From JBFMFR01 sp040752025 (lineage in GTDB: Bacteria; Chloroflexota; Anaerolineae; Anaerolineales; UBA4823), in assembly GCA_040752025.1 (NCBI GenBank), contig JBFMFR010000035.1, forward strand, positions 10,995 to 74,994: DNA of 64,000 bases. Direction: 5' to 3'. Position numbers and translations under genes: made by a program. The notes under the pieces are model-generated. The model searched no databases and was not told where the DNA came from. It saw only the letters and a list, made by a program, of their open reading frames with translations. How positions within the stretch are numbered: position 1 is the stretch's first letter; each line of letters begins with the position of its first letter. This document shows, one piece after another, positions 34,718 to 42,617 of this stretch.

Positions 34718-37047
34718 TCGGGCTGGAAAGCGACATCCCAGAGCCGATTTCGGCCCGCTACCACCGCAGCGCCCTGGAGCAGGTGATCGAATGCGTGGAG
34801 GAGGGGGTCTACTGCGCTTTGCTGGGGCCGCGGCTGTGCGGCAAGACCGTGCTGCTGCGCTACGCCGAGCGATTGTTGAGCGAGGGCTGGGGGATGATGT
34901 GCGTCTACCTGGACCTGCTGCCGATGCGCTCCGCCACGCTGCAAGGTTTCTTTCTGGAATTGGGGCAGATGATCACCCAGCGGGTATACGAATTGAGCGG
35001 CGAGTGGCTGGCGGACCCCGAAAAAGAGCTGATCAACAGCGCTACCTTCCGCGGCTTTTTATTGGACAGCGTGGCGCAGCTCGAGCGCGACCTGGTGCTG
35101 ATCATCGAACACCTGGAGACGGTGCCCACCGACCTGGTGCAGGCGCTGCTGACCTCGCTGCGGGCGGCCTACATGGACCAGCAGACTCTGGATTACCGCG
35201 TGACAGTGGTGATCTCGGGGGCTCTCAGCCTGGCGACGCTAACCGTGGGCGAGTCATCGCCCTTCCGGGGCATCGCCCGGCGGGTGTTCATCGGCGACCT
35301 GTCGGCGGAGGACAGCCAGGGGATGATCGCCGAATATTTGAACGAGCACAACCTGTTGACCACCCGCCAGGCCGAGCGCCGTCTGTTGGAAGCCACGCGC
35401 GGCGACGCTTTCTTGATCCGCAGTATTTGTGAGCGCTGCATCGAAATGGTGGAAGGACGTCACCTGCCACAGCTCGGGGCGGGCTGTGTCAACCGCATCA
35501 CCGGGCGTTTCTTGCGCAGCGAGGTGTTCCAATATGCGCCCTTGCTGGAAGCGGTGCGCATGATCGAGGAAGACCCCGACTTGCTGCACTGCGTGCTTCT
35601 GCTGCTGGAACAAGACGCGGTGCGTAAGTCCGAGCTGCCCCTGCCGCTTTCCCCCGACCTGGACCCGTTATACCTGACAGGCGTGGTTGAAAACGTGCAG
35701 GGCGATAGCTACCGCTTGCAGAACCTGATCTACCGCAGTTTCCTGGGGCAGCATTTCAACCCCGGGCGGGTGGGGCACATGTTGACCATGGCCGGGCAGT
35801 GGGATGATGCCCTGGACTATCTGGAAGTGGGGGCGCGAGCAGGGGATGAAACGGCGCGCAGCGATCTGCTGCCGGCGACGATTTCATCGATGTATGCAGC
35901 GCAGGACCCGACCCAGGCGGCGCATTTCCTGGTGCGCGGGCTGGCGGCCGGCTTCGGGGCGCAGCGGGCGCAGGTGTGGTACGCTCCACCAGCGGAGAAC
36001 CGTTTGCGCATGGTGCGCCAGTTGGGCATGGGCAACGGCCTGGGGCGAGCGGGAGCGGAGATGCCGCTGACCGCCGATGCCCTGGAAGCGCGCGCTTACC
36101 GCCAGAGAGCCTCGCTGCGCGGCTCGGAGAGCGAGCAGGGGGTGCGCCGGGCGATCCCGCTGGCCTTGCCGGGCAGCAAGCCGATCGGGGTAGTAACGGT
36201 GTGGGAGCAGGTCAGCGGCGGGCGTTTTTTGGAACAGCGCCAGCGCGACGTGAAGCTGCTGGGGTATCTCAACCAGGCGGCGCGCGCCCTGCAGGCAGTC
36301 AGCACACGGCGCCAGGAGCTGGCCCTGGCGGGGCGCATGCAGGCCAGTCTGCTTCCAGAGGAACTGCCCAGCGTGAAAGGCTGGCATTTCGCCGTTACGT
36401 GGCGGCCAGCGCGTGAGACTTCGGGTGATTTCTATGACACTTTTGCCTTGCCCAATGGCCGGGTAGGCCTGCTGGTGGCGGATGTGGTCGATAAGGGCAT
36501 GGGGGCGGCGCTGTACATGGCGCTCAGCCGCACACTGATGCGCACCTATGCCAGCGATTATCCCGATAACCCCGAGCAAGCCCTGGAAGCTGTCAACGCC
36601 CGGCTGCTGAAAGATGTGGAGGCGGGGCAGTTCGTCACGCTGTTCTATGCCGTGCTCGACCCGGCGGCAGGGGTGCTGACCTACTGCAACGCCGGGCACA
36701 ACCCGCCTGTGTTGTTGTCCAGCCAGGATGGTGAGGGGCTACAGCGCTTGCACCGCACCGGCATGGCCTTAGGGGTAACGGACGATGAGGGTTGGGAGCA
36801 GCGCGCCATTCACCTCGACCCGGGCACAACCCTGGTGTTGTACACCGATGGCGTAGTGGAAGCCCAGGACACCCAGGGGGAGTACTTCGGCGACCAGCGC
36901 CTGGCGACGGTGATCCGCGCCAACCACGGGCGCCCGGCGCAGGCAGTGCAGGAGGCGCTGCTGCTGGCGCTGCAAGCTTTCGTGGGCGACGCCCCGCAGT
37001 TCGATGATATTACGCTGCTGGTGGTGACGCGGCCGGCCAATGGATAA
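34714..37047 (+). CDS. AAA-like ATPase/GAF/SpoIIE phosphatase fusion
   Basis: This protein has 777 residues. An AAA_35-like ATPase occupies ~1-370: Walker A GPRLCGKTV (38-46) and a DLVLIIEHLE Walker B-like strand in which the second acidic residue is Glu-His. A GAF-like domain follows (~380-530). A PP2C-type SpoIIE/RsbU phosphatase occupies ~540-775, with RETSGDFYD, LVADVVDKGMGAALYMA, YCNAGHNPP, LVLYTDGVVEAQD and a DDITLL metal site. RsbU-like phosphatases usually act on anti-sigma antagonists, so an anti-sigma or STAS partner is expected but is not in this window. Coupling to the preceding ATPase is by ATGA overlap. Confidence 0.8.
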   Translation: MIGLESDIPEPISARYHRSALEQVIECVEEGVYCALLGPRLCGKTVLLRYAERLLSEGWGMMCVYLDLLPMRSATLQGFFLELGQMITQRVYELSGEWLADPEKELINSATFRGFLLDSVAQLERDLVLIIEHLETVPTDLVQALLTSLRAAYMDQQTLDYRVTVVISGALSLATLTVGESSPFRGIARRVFIGDLSAEDSQGMIAEYLNEHNLLTTRQAERRLLEATRGDAFLIRSICERCIEMVEGRHLPQLGAGCVNRITGRFLRSEVFQYAPLLEAVRMIEEDPDLLHCVLLLLEQDAVRKSELPLPLSPDLDPLYLTGVVENVQGDSYRLQNLIYRSFLGQHFNPGRVGHMLTMAGQWDDALDYLEVGARAGDETARSDLLPATISSMYAAQDPTQAAHFLVRGLAAGFGAQRAQVWYAPPAENRLRMVRQLGMGNGLGRAGAEMPLTADALEARAYRQRASLRGSESEQGVRRAIPLALPGSKPIGVVTVWEQVSGGRFLEQRQRDVKLLGYLNQAARALQAVSTRRQELALAGRMQASLLPEELPSVKGWHFAVTWRPARETSGDFYDTFALPNGRVGLLVADVVDKGMGAALYMALSRTLMRTYASDYPDNPEQALEAVNARLLKDVEAGQFVTLFYAVLDPAAGVLTYCNAGHNPPVLLSSQDGEGLQRLHRTGMALGVTDDEGWEQRAIHLDPGTTLVLYTDGVVEAQDTQGEYFGDQRLATVIRANHGRPAQAVQEALLLALQAFVGDAPQFDDITLLVVTRPANG

Positions 37048-37056
37048 TGAATAATT

Positions 37057-37176
37057 TTAGCGGATCAGTCTGACCAGGTAGATCGAAAGCAGGCATAGCA
37101 AGAATATACCCAGGCCGCCGCAGCCCCAGTAAGCACGGCGGATCGGCCGGCGGATCAATACGCGTCTTCTCATCAT
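37057..37176 (-). CDS. 39-residue basic membrane peptide
   Basis: The short frame runs from ATG 37176 (preceded by GGGAGGC) to TAA 37057-37059. It encodes an Arg-rich N-terminus (MMRRRVLIRRPIRRAYWG) and one hydrophobic helix of ~20 residues. It is convergent with the SpoIIE gene, with 9 bp between. A good ribosome-binding site and positive-inside topology support it as a real small membrane protein. Confidence 0.5.
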   Translation of the reverse strand: MMRRRVLIRRPIRRAYWGCGGLGIFLLCLLSIYLVRLIR

Positions 37177-37209
37177 ACTGCCTCCCATAGTTGCTTCATA
37201 ACTGGCCAG

Positions 37210-37229
37210 GGGCGTTCTACAGAACGCCC
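37210..37229. repeat. GC-rich inverted repeat
   Basis: GGGCGTTCT (37210-37218) and AGAACGCCC (37221-37229) are separated by only 2 bp. The element lies in the 172-bp gap between the 39-residue peptide gene and the channel-like gene. It may be an operator or a transcript hairpin. Confidence 0.4.
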
Positions 37230-37348
37230 TGTGTAGGTGTTATGCCTCTGATTCTAGGGAAATAATCGACAGAAGTCAAGTGTACGCCTCGGTAAAGAAA
37301 CTCGGCTATTTCGGATTTATTTGGTAAACTTATGCTATTGAGCTGTCT

Positions 37349-38389
37349 ATGCTGATCTGGCGCCTGATCGTTTTTTTGCTCGGCCTGGGAGTCGTGGGCG
37401 GGACGCTGTTCTCGGCCATCGAGACTTTCGTGCTGCCGCGCGGTGCGCCCGACCTGCTCTCGCGCTTCGTCTTCGCCAGCATGCGGCGCGCTTTCGACCT
37501 GTTCGTGCGGGGCATGCGCACCTACGAAAGGCGCGACCGCTGGATGGCCTTCTACGCCCCGGTCAGCCTGCTGGCGCTGGTGCCGGTCTGGTACCTGTTG
37601 GTAACGCTGGGCTACGCCGCCATGTACTGGGCGCTGGGGGTCGAATCCTGGTACGAAGCGGTACGCCTGAGCGGCTCTTCGCTGCTGACCCTGGGCTTCG
37701 TGCTGCCCGAGGGCCTGGCTCAAACCATTCTGTCTTTTTCAGAGGCTACCCTGGGGCTGATCCTGGTGGCGCTGTTGATCGCCTACCTGCCGACCATGTA
37801 CGCGGCTTTCTCGCAGCGCGAGGCGGCGGTCACCCTGTTGGAGGTGCGCGCTGGCCAACCGCCCTCGGCGGTGGTGATGCTGCTGCGCTTCAACCGTATC
37901 CACGGCCTGGAGCGCCTCAGCGAGCAGTGGTTGGCCTGGGAGACCTGGTTCGCCCAGGTCGAGGAGAGCCACACTTCGCTGCCGGCGCTGGTCTTCTTCC
38001 GCTCGCCACAGCCCTGGCACTCGTGGGTCACGGCGGCCGGGGCGGTGCTGGACGCGGCGGCGCTGACCCGCTCAGCAGTAGATATCCCCATCGATGCCCA
38101 GGCTGACCTGTGCATCCGGGCCGGCTACCTGGCGCTGCGCCAGATCGCAGCTTTCTTCGGCATCTCCTTTCCCGCCAACCCGCAATACCCGGCTGATCCA
38201 ATCAGCGTGCGCCGCGACGAGTTCGACGCAGCCCTGGAGCAGCTAGCAGGTGATGGTATCCCGCTCAAATCTGACCGGGAGCAGGCCTGGCTGGACTTCG
38301 CTGGCTGGCGGGTGAACTACGACGCCGTGCTGGTGGGGCTGGCGCGGCTGACGATGGCACCGTTAGCGCCGTGGTCGTCGGACAGGTAG
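37349..38389 (+). CDS. Channel-like two-helix membrane protein
   Basis: A 346-residue protein. A hydrophobic helix lies at residues 3-25, a second at ~66-92, and a third at ~128-148. The loop between the second and third contains SGSSLLTLGFV, which resembles a K+ channel pore loop (T-x-x-T-x-G-Y/F-G) but lacks the final glycine. The C-terminal ~200 residues are soluble and unrelated to RCK/TrkA domains as far as I can see. It could be a channel with a changed filter or a non-conducting relative. It has no operon partner. Confidence 0.5.
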   Translation: MLIWRLIVFLLGLGVVGGTLFSAIETFVLPRGAPDLLSRFVFASMRRAFDLFVRGMRTYERRDRWMAFYAPVSLLALVPVWYLLVTLGYAAMYWALGVESWYEAVRLSGSSLLTLGFVLPEGLAQTILSFSEATLGLILVALLIAYLPTMYAAFSQREAAVTLLEVRAGQPPSAVVMLLRFNRIHGLERLSEQWLAWETWFAQVEESHTSLPALVFFRSPQPWHSWVTAAGAVLDAAALTRSAVDIPIDAQADLCIRAGYLALRQIAAFFGISFPANPQYPADPISVRRDEFDAALEQLAGDGIPLKSDREQAWLDFAGWRVNYDAVLVGLARLTMAPLAPWSSDR

Positions 38390-38417
38390 ACGGTAGATAG
38401 TAGACGGAAAACGGGAA

Positions 38418-38450
38418 AGACACCCGGAGTTTTAGAAACTCCGGGTGTCT
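38418..38450. terminator. Perfect 15-bp stem hairpin
   Basis: Arms at 38418-38432 and 38436-38450 are exact complements with a 3-nt loop (TAG). It follows the channel-like gene. The plus strand has no T-tract after it, but the minus strand does. The core CCCGGAGTTT...AAACTCCGGG recurs at 42987-43020. Confidence 0.55.
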
Positions 38451-38538
38451 GGGGTGGGGCTGCGTTGCCAATTTTGCCGCTTTCGGGTAAGATTGGGGCA
38501 TCTCATCACCAGCGTCGATCGCCCTGCCGGAGGGGAAG

Positions 38539-41055
38539 ATGACCGATCCTGTTTCGCTCCAAACCGCCTTACAACATTTGCAGCACGACCAGCTCACTAC
38601 CGAGGATCTGCGCCTGCTCAGGGAGGCTATCGGGCGCGGCGAGGTGTCCGTCACCGGGCGCGACCAGATCAGCGTGGGCGATACTCACGGCGGCGCCAGG
38701 GTGGCCATCGGGGACGGCGCCAGCGCGACGGTCAATTTCAACGTGCCGCCCGAAGCGCTGGAGCGCCTGCTGGTACGGCTGGAGCCGAGGCGCGCCGTCA
38801 GCGAGCGGCGCGAGCTGGAAGCCTGGCGCAAGGCGCATTTGCAGGGCGTGGCGTACAGCTTCGCCAGGGCGCAGCAGCGCCTGCGCGAGCGTTTGCAGTC
38901 CCCGCCGCCGCCCGCTGCGCCTTACAAGGGCCTGAACTATTTCGAAGCGCTCGACCAGGCGATCTTCTTCGGCCGACAAGCGATCGCCGGCGAACTGGTC
39001 GAGCGCCTGCTGCGCCCGGAGAGCCGCCTGATGGTGCTGCACGCCCCTTCCGGGGCGGGCAAGACTTCCTTGATCCGGGCCGGCCTGATGCCGCGCCTCT
39101 TGCAGCGCGGCTGCTGCACGCTGTGCGACACCCTTTCAACCTGCGCCGGGCGCTGCTGCAATACGGGCGCGGCGGGCCGGGCTACGAGGACCTGCCGCTG
39201 TACGATTTCCTGGGCTGGACGGCGGATTTCCTGGAGCTGGAGGCGGGCCGCCCGCTGGTGGTTTTCCTGCTGCGCGAGCGCCTGCCGGGCATGCTCGACC
39301 AGCGCGCCATGCTGCGCTCGCTCAGCCGCCAGCAGGCGCTGGAGGCGATCACTGGCCCGCTGGCGGGGCGGGCGGTGGGGTGGCAGGCCGGGGCGGGCGA
39401 GGCCGTGCTGGACTACCTGGCGGGCGGCGCTATCGAGCCGCCTCACTTGCAGTTGATCTGCAGCCGCCTGTACGAGAGCGCCTTGCGCAGGGGGCAGGCG
39501 TACATCACCTGCGACGAGGTGCAGGCCCACGACCTGGCGGCGCTGCACCGCCAGTACCTGCAGAGCGAGATGGGCGAGCTGGAAGACCCCGAACTGGGCT
39601 GGGCGCTGCTCAAGGAGCTGGTCAGCTCGCAGGCGGTGGCGCGCCCGCGCCTGCTGCAAGAGGTTGAGGCGGCTTTAAAGAAGCCCTTGAAAGGCCTGGT
39701 GGAGCGGCTGGTGGAGCGGCGCGTGCTGCGCGCCGCCCAGGGCGGCGGCGAGGCGCTGATCGAGATCGCCCACGAGACTCTGGCGCAGGAGATCATCGAG
39801 CACCAGACGCCGCAGGAAGTGCGCCGCCGGGCGGCGGCCGATCTGGTGGGGCGCGGGCTGGACGACTGGCGCGCCAGCGGCGGGAAGGTGCTGCTGGGCG
39901 GCGAGCGCCTGCGCCTGCTGGACGAATACTGCCCGGCGCTGGCCCACCCCGTGCTGGGCGAGGGGCCCGCGGCGGAGCGCCAGCAGGCCGCCCTGGCCTT
40001 GCTGTGCCGCTCGGCGCTGGCGGCCGGCCACCAGGCGCCCTTCTGGCTGGACTTCGCCGCGGCCGGCGGGGTGGCAGTGGCCGAGATTGCTCTGGAGGGG
40101 CTGAAGGCTGAGGACTACCGCGGGCGGGCGGCGGCAGTGGCGGCGCTGGGGAAGCTGCTGCAAGAGAAATCCGAAATCTGGCAGATTTCGAATTTCTGGG
40201 GAGCGCTGCTGGGCTGCCTGGCGGACGAGTACCCGCAGGTGCGCGTGGCGGCCATGCGGGCGCTGGAGGGCTTGCAGCCGTCCGGCGAGTGGCGGGCGCA
40301 CTTGAAGTACGAGTGCTACGTGCTGGCCGGGGAATTCGTCATGGGGGGTTGACAAAAGCGGCGAGTCTGGTGAAAAGCCAGCCCACAAAGTGCACCTGGA
40401 AGCCTTCTACATCGGCAAATACCCGGTGACCAACGCCGAGTACCGGCGCTTTATGCAGGCGCGCGGCAATCCCTTCGAGATCCCGGCTGGCAAGAAGCAC
40501 CACCCGGTGGTGAGTGTGAACTGGTACGATGCCCGCCAGTACGCCCATTGGGCGGAGATGCGCTTGCTGACGGAGGCTGAGTGGGAGAAGGCGTCGAGTT
40601 GGGAGTTAGAAGCTATAAATGGCAAGTTAGTGGGGAAGAAGCGGGAGTATCCTTGGGGGGATAAGTTCGAAGTTGAACATCTATGGGATGATGATGAATA
40701 TCCGTGGGAGGATAAGTTTGCAGAAACCAAATGAAATACTTCAGAGGTGGGGAACGGGATGACCACACCGGTGGGGCGGTTTTCACCGCAGGGCGGCAGC
40801 CCGTGGGGCTGCGCCGACATGGCCGGGAACGTCTGGGAGTGGACCAGCGGCTTGAAGCTGGCTTACCCTTACCGGGCGGAGGATGGGCGCGAGGATGCGG
40901 CCTCTGGAGGCAGTCGTGTGACGCGGGGTGGCTCATGGTCTGATAGTAAAGAAAGTGCCCATAATACCTGCCGTAACGGTGGCTACCCAAGTGCTGGTTG
41001 GAATTTCAATGGTTTCCGGGTTGGGGTGTCCTGCCCATCCAGCTCTGAACTCTGA
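38539..41055 (+). pseudogene. Decayed nSTAND ATPase / FGE-sulfatase protein
   Basis: The intact N-terminus runs from 38539: APYKGLNYFEALDQAIFFGR, then Walker A APSGAGKTSLIRAGLMPRLL. The frame shifts back by one base near 39110-39130, where VRHPFNLRRALL resumes. The usual Walker B/DQFEE block is missing: FLELEAGRPLVVFL joins straight to LRERLPGML, as if ~50 residues were deleted. A second shift of opposite sign lies at about 40345 in a G6TT run, where MGGDKSGESGEKPAHKVHLEAFYIGKYPVTN-like FGE sequence begins. In-frame TGA at 40732-40734 breaks the FGE domain, which then runs on to 41055 (GNVWEWT, RGGSW, GFRVG). With four lesions this gene is dead, or badly assembled. FGE domains of this kind are common variable proteins of diversity-generating retroelements. 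Confidence 0.8.
40939..41022 (+). other. Candidate DGR variable-repeat region in FGE C-terminus
   Basis: Between RGGSW and GFRVG, 21 of 25 codons (40939-41013) end in C or T. They include AGT, GAT, CAT, AAT, ACC, TGC, CGT, AAC, GGT, GGC and TAC, all reachable from AAC/AAT by changes at A only. This is the signature expected when AAY codons of a template are mutagenised by a DGR. No matching template repeat is found in the window. The position, at the end of an FGE fold directly before a reverse transcriptase start, is standard for DGRs. Normal FGE sequence is also Asn/Ser-rich, so this is only supportive. Confidence 0.45.
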
Positions 41056-41113
41056 AGCTCTGTGCTTTGTGCTCTGACTCTTTTTTGTAGCCTGATGCGG
41101 AGTGGTTGTCAGT

Positions 41114-41209
41114 ATGTATGCACAAGTGTGTGAATGGGAGAACCTGTGGCTGGCTTACCGCAAAGCGGCGCGCCGCAAGCGCGGGCGGGGTACGCGCGTA
41201 AAGACCTGA
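41114..41209 (+). pseudogene. Reverse transcriptase N-terminal remnant (DGR type)
   Basis: ATG 41114 opens a frame of 31 codons. The first 26 read MYAQVCEWENLWLAYRKAAR followed by RKRGRG. This matches the conserved N-terminus of DGR-type reverse transcriptases (for example the Bordetella phage enzyme has TWENLWDAYRK...GKR). After codon ~28 the sequence enters the 96-bp repeat at 41202 and stops at TGA 41207-41209. The remaining ~300 residues, including the YxDD-bearing palm, are absent. It lies 58 bp after the FGE stop. The identification rests on a short motif, but the context is exactly that expected. Confidence 0.65.
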
Positions 41210-41297
41210 CAGGTTTGCATAGAACCTTATCCGGCCAGGCCTCGTGGGCTGCCAGGGGCGCTGTCCGGCTGCGGACTCGCCAAAACCTGTCAGGTCT
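41202..41297. repeat. 96-bp repeat, copy A, left of RAYT
   Basis: This element begins AGACCTGACAGGTTT and ends in the exact complement AAACCTGTCAGGTCT (15-bp terminal inverted repeats; each also contains the palindrome CCTGNCAGG). It matches copy B at 42066-42161 in the same orientation, 85 of 96 positions identical by my count. It interrupts the reverse transcriptase remnant. Confidence 0.85.
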
Positions 41298-41329
41298 GGG
41301 TGGCGGGCGCGCCGCCAGAGACGAACTTC

Positions 41330-41348
41330 CATAGAACCTTGACTGGCC
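41330..41348. repeat. Fragment of the 96-bp repeat
   Basis: CATAGAACCTTGACTGGCC matches the inner left part of copy B with one mismatch. It is a degraded extra copy immediately before the transposase gene. Confidence 0.6.
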
Positions 41349-41411
41349 GCGTTCGCCGTGGTATCAATGGCTTTATCTGGTCATGATCTTGCTACAATCG
41401 AACTGATCGAT

Positions 41412-42017
41412 ATGTCCACGCCTCTGCCTCTCCAATTCGGCAAGTATTATCACATCTACAGCCGCGGCAACAACCGCGAAAACCTGTTTGTCGAAGAGCG
41501 CAACTATCCCTACTTCATGGCCCTGTACGCGAAATACATCGGCCTGGTTGCAGATACCTATGCGTATTGCCTGCTGCGCAACCATTTCCACTTTCTCGTT
41601 CGCATCAAAGATTTTGGAGAGCTGCGCGGGCTCAACCCTCGCCAGCGTGCCAATCCGGACGGCCTGCCCAGCCGCCAATTTTCCAATCTTTTCAACGCTT
41701 ATGCCAGGGCTCTGAATAGAGCCTATGGCCGCAGTGGGGCGTTGTTCCAGCGGCCGTTCGGAAGAGTCGAGGTTGTTTCACAAGCGCACCTGCTCCAGTT
41801 GGTGGCTTATATCCACCGAAACCCGCAAAAGCATGGCTTCGTGGATGATTTTCGTGATTGGCCGTATTCATCCTACGCGGCTCTGATGGCTTCCGGCCCC
41901 ACCCGCTTGATGCGCGCAGACGTGCTGGCCTGGTTGGGAGGGGAGCAAGGATTCATCGATTTTCATCAAGCGACAGTGAATGAAGGCCAAATCAGGGAAC
42001 TGGCTCCTGAAGATTAG
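41412..42017 (+). CDS. REP-associated tyrosine (RAYT/Y1) transposase
   Basis: A 201-residue Y1-transposase of the IS200-like RAYT branch, from ATG 41412. KYYHIYSRGNNRENLF opens the domain. The HUH metal motif is NHFHFLV (H58, H60). The catalytic Tyr is probably in the following NAYARALNRAYGRSG helix (Y97 or Y105). The tail LVAYIHRNPQKHGFV plus WPYSSYAAL is typical of domesticated transposases that act on REP palindromes. The frame is intact. It is not followed by TnpB. Confidence 0.9.
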   Translation: MSTPLPLQFGKYYHIYSRGNNRENLFVEERNYPYFMALYAKYIGLVADTYAYCLLRNHFHFLVRIKDFGELRGLNPRQRANPDGLPSRQFSNLFNAYARALNRAYGRSGALFQRPFGRVEVVSQAHLLQLVAYIHRNPQKHGFVDDFRDWPYSSYAALMASGPTRLMRADVLAWLGGEQGFIDFHQATVNEGQIRELAPED

Positions 42018-42065
42018 CGCCTGACCTCACCAAAACCAGGTCTGGCGCCGGGTGTGCGCGCATAA

Positions 42066-42161
42066 AGACCTGACAGGTTTGCATAGAACCTTGACCGGCC
42101 AGGGCGCGTGGGCTGGCAGGGGCGCTATCCGGGGGCGGTTTCGCCGAAACCTGTCAGGTCT
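42066..42161. repeat. 96-bp repeat, copy B, right of RAYT
   Basis: Same element as copy A: AGACCTGACAGGTTT at 42066-42080 and its complement at 42147-42161. The flanks also resemble copy A (GCGCGTAA before A, GCGCGCATAA before B), so the repeated unit may start a few bases earlier. It ends 5 bp before the PIN toxin gene stop. Confidence 0.85.
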
Positions 42162-42166
42162 GGGGG

Positions 42167-42613
42167 TTATGTCCAATCCTGCACTCGGAAGCTGTCGCCG
42201 AAGGGATTGGCGAAGCGCACGCCTTCCAACGTCTGCCCGTCGCTGAAGTCTTCGCTGAAGATGACGGCCACCTGGTTGAGGCGGGCGGCGGCCCAGATTT
42301 GGGCGTCGTAATAGGCCAGGCCATAGTCGCGCGCGCCGCGGGCGGCTTCGAGCACGATCAGGGCGGTCAGGTCGAAGACCGGCCACAGGCGCGTGAACAG
42401 GCTGACCTGCTCCAGCGCTTCGGCGCGGCTGAGAGACGGGTCGAGCTTGCGGGTGGCAACGCTTAAGAATTCGGCCAGGCTTTGTACGCTGAGCCGCCCG
42501 CTGCGGGTCAGGTGCAGGTGCTCCAGCACCTGGCGCGCCCGCGCCGCTTTGTGGGGCGATTGCGTATCGTACAGGTAGGTCAGCAGGTTGGTGTCGATTA
42601 GGATGGGAGGCAT
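42167..42613 (-). CDS. PIN-domain ribonuclease toxin (VapC-like)
   Basis: A 148-residue PIN domain from ATG 42613. Acidic residues for metal binding are visible: D7 in PILIDTNLL, Glu in SVQSLAEFL, and Asp residues in LAYYDAQIWAAA and VIFSEDFSDG. VapC-type toxins cleave tRNA or rRNA. The upstream antitoxin gene ends 4 bp before it, the usual antitoxin-toxin order. A longer frame to 42676 exists but overlaps the antitoxin and lacks family similarity. Confidence 0.85.
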   Translation of the reverse strand: MPPILIDTNLLTYLYDTQSPHKAARARQVLEHLHLTRSGRLSVQSLAEFLSVATRKLDPSLSRAEALEQVSLFTRLWPVFDLTALIVLEAARGARDYGLAYYDAQIWAAARLNQVAVIFSEDFSDGQTLEGVRFANPFGDSFRVQDWT

Positions 42614-42617
42614 GGGG

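Larger units (their letters stand above)
41202..42161 (+). mobile_element. RAYT transposase unit flanked by two repeats
   Basis: Two directly repeated 96-bp elements with 15-bp terminal inverted repeats bracket a REP-associated tyrosine transposase gene. This is the layout of a REPtron-like unit in which the RAYT is bordered by its substrate repeats. No target duplication was identified. The whole unit sits where the body of the reverse transcriptase should be. Confidence 0.7.

Noticed and set aside
38445..39110. N-terminal part of the frame opening at 38445
   Set aside because: Before the frameshift it is an Arg/Gly/Ala-rich shadow. The real N-terminus is in the frame starting at 38539, with a clear Walker A.
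40390..41055. FGE domain as an active formylglycine-generating enzyme
   Set aside because: The sequence ends a frameshifted nSTAND fusion with an in-frame TGA; FGE folds in such fusions are usually ligand-binding and no sulfatase is present.
41202..42161. The two 96-bp repeats as a CRISPR array
   Set aside because: There are only two copies, far longer than CRISPR repeats, 768 bp apart, and no cas genes.
41060..42170. Template repeat of a DGR near the RT remnant
   Set aside because: I searched by eye for sequence matching the FGE tail with A differences and found none, so the template is lost or lies elsewhere.
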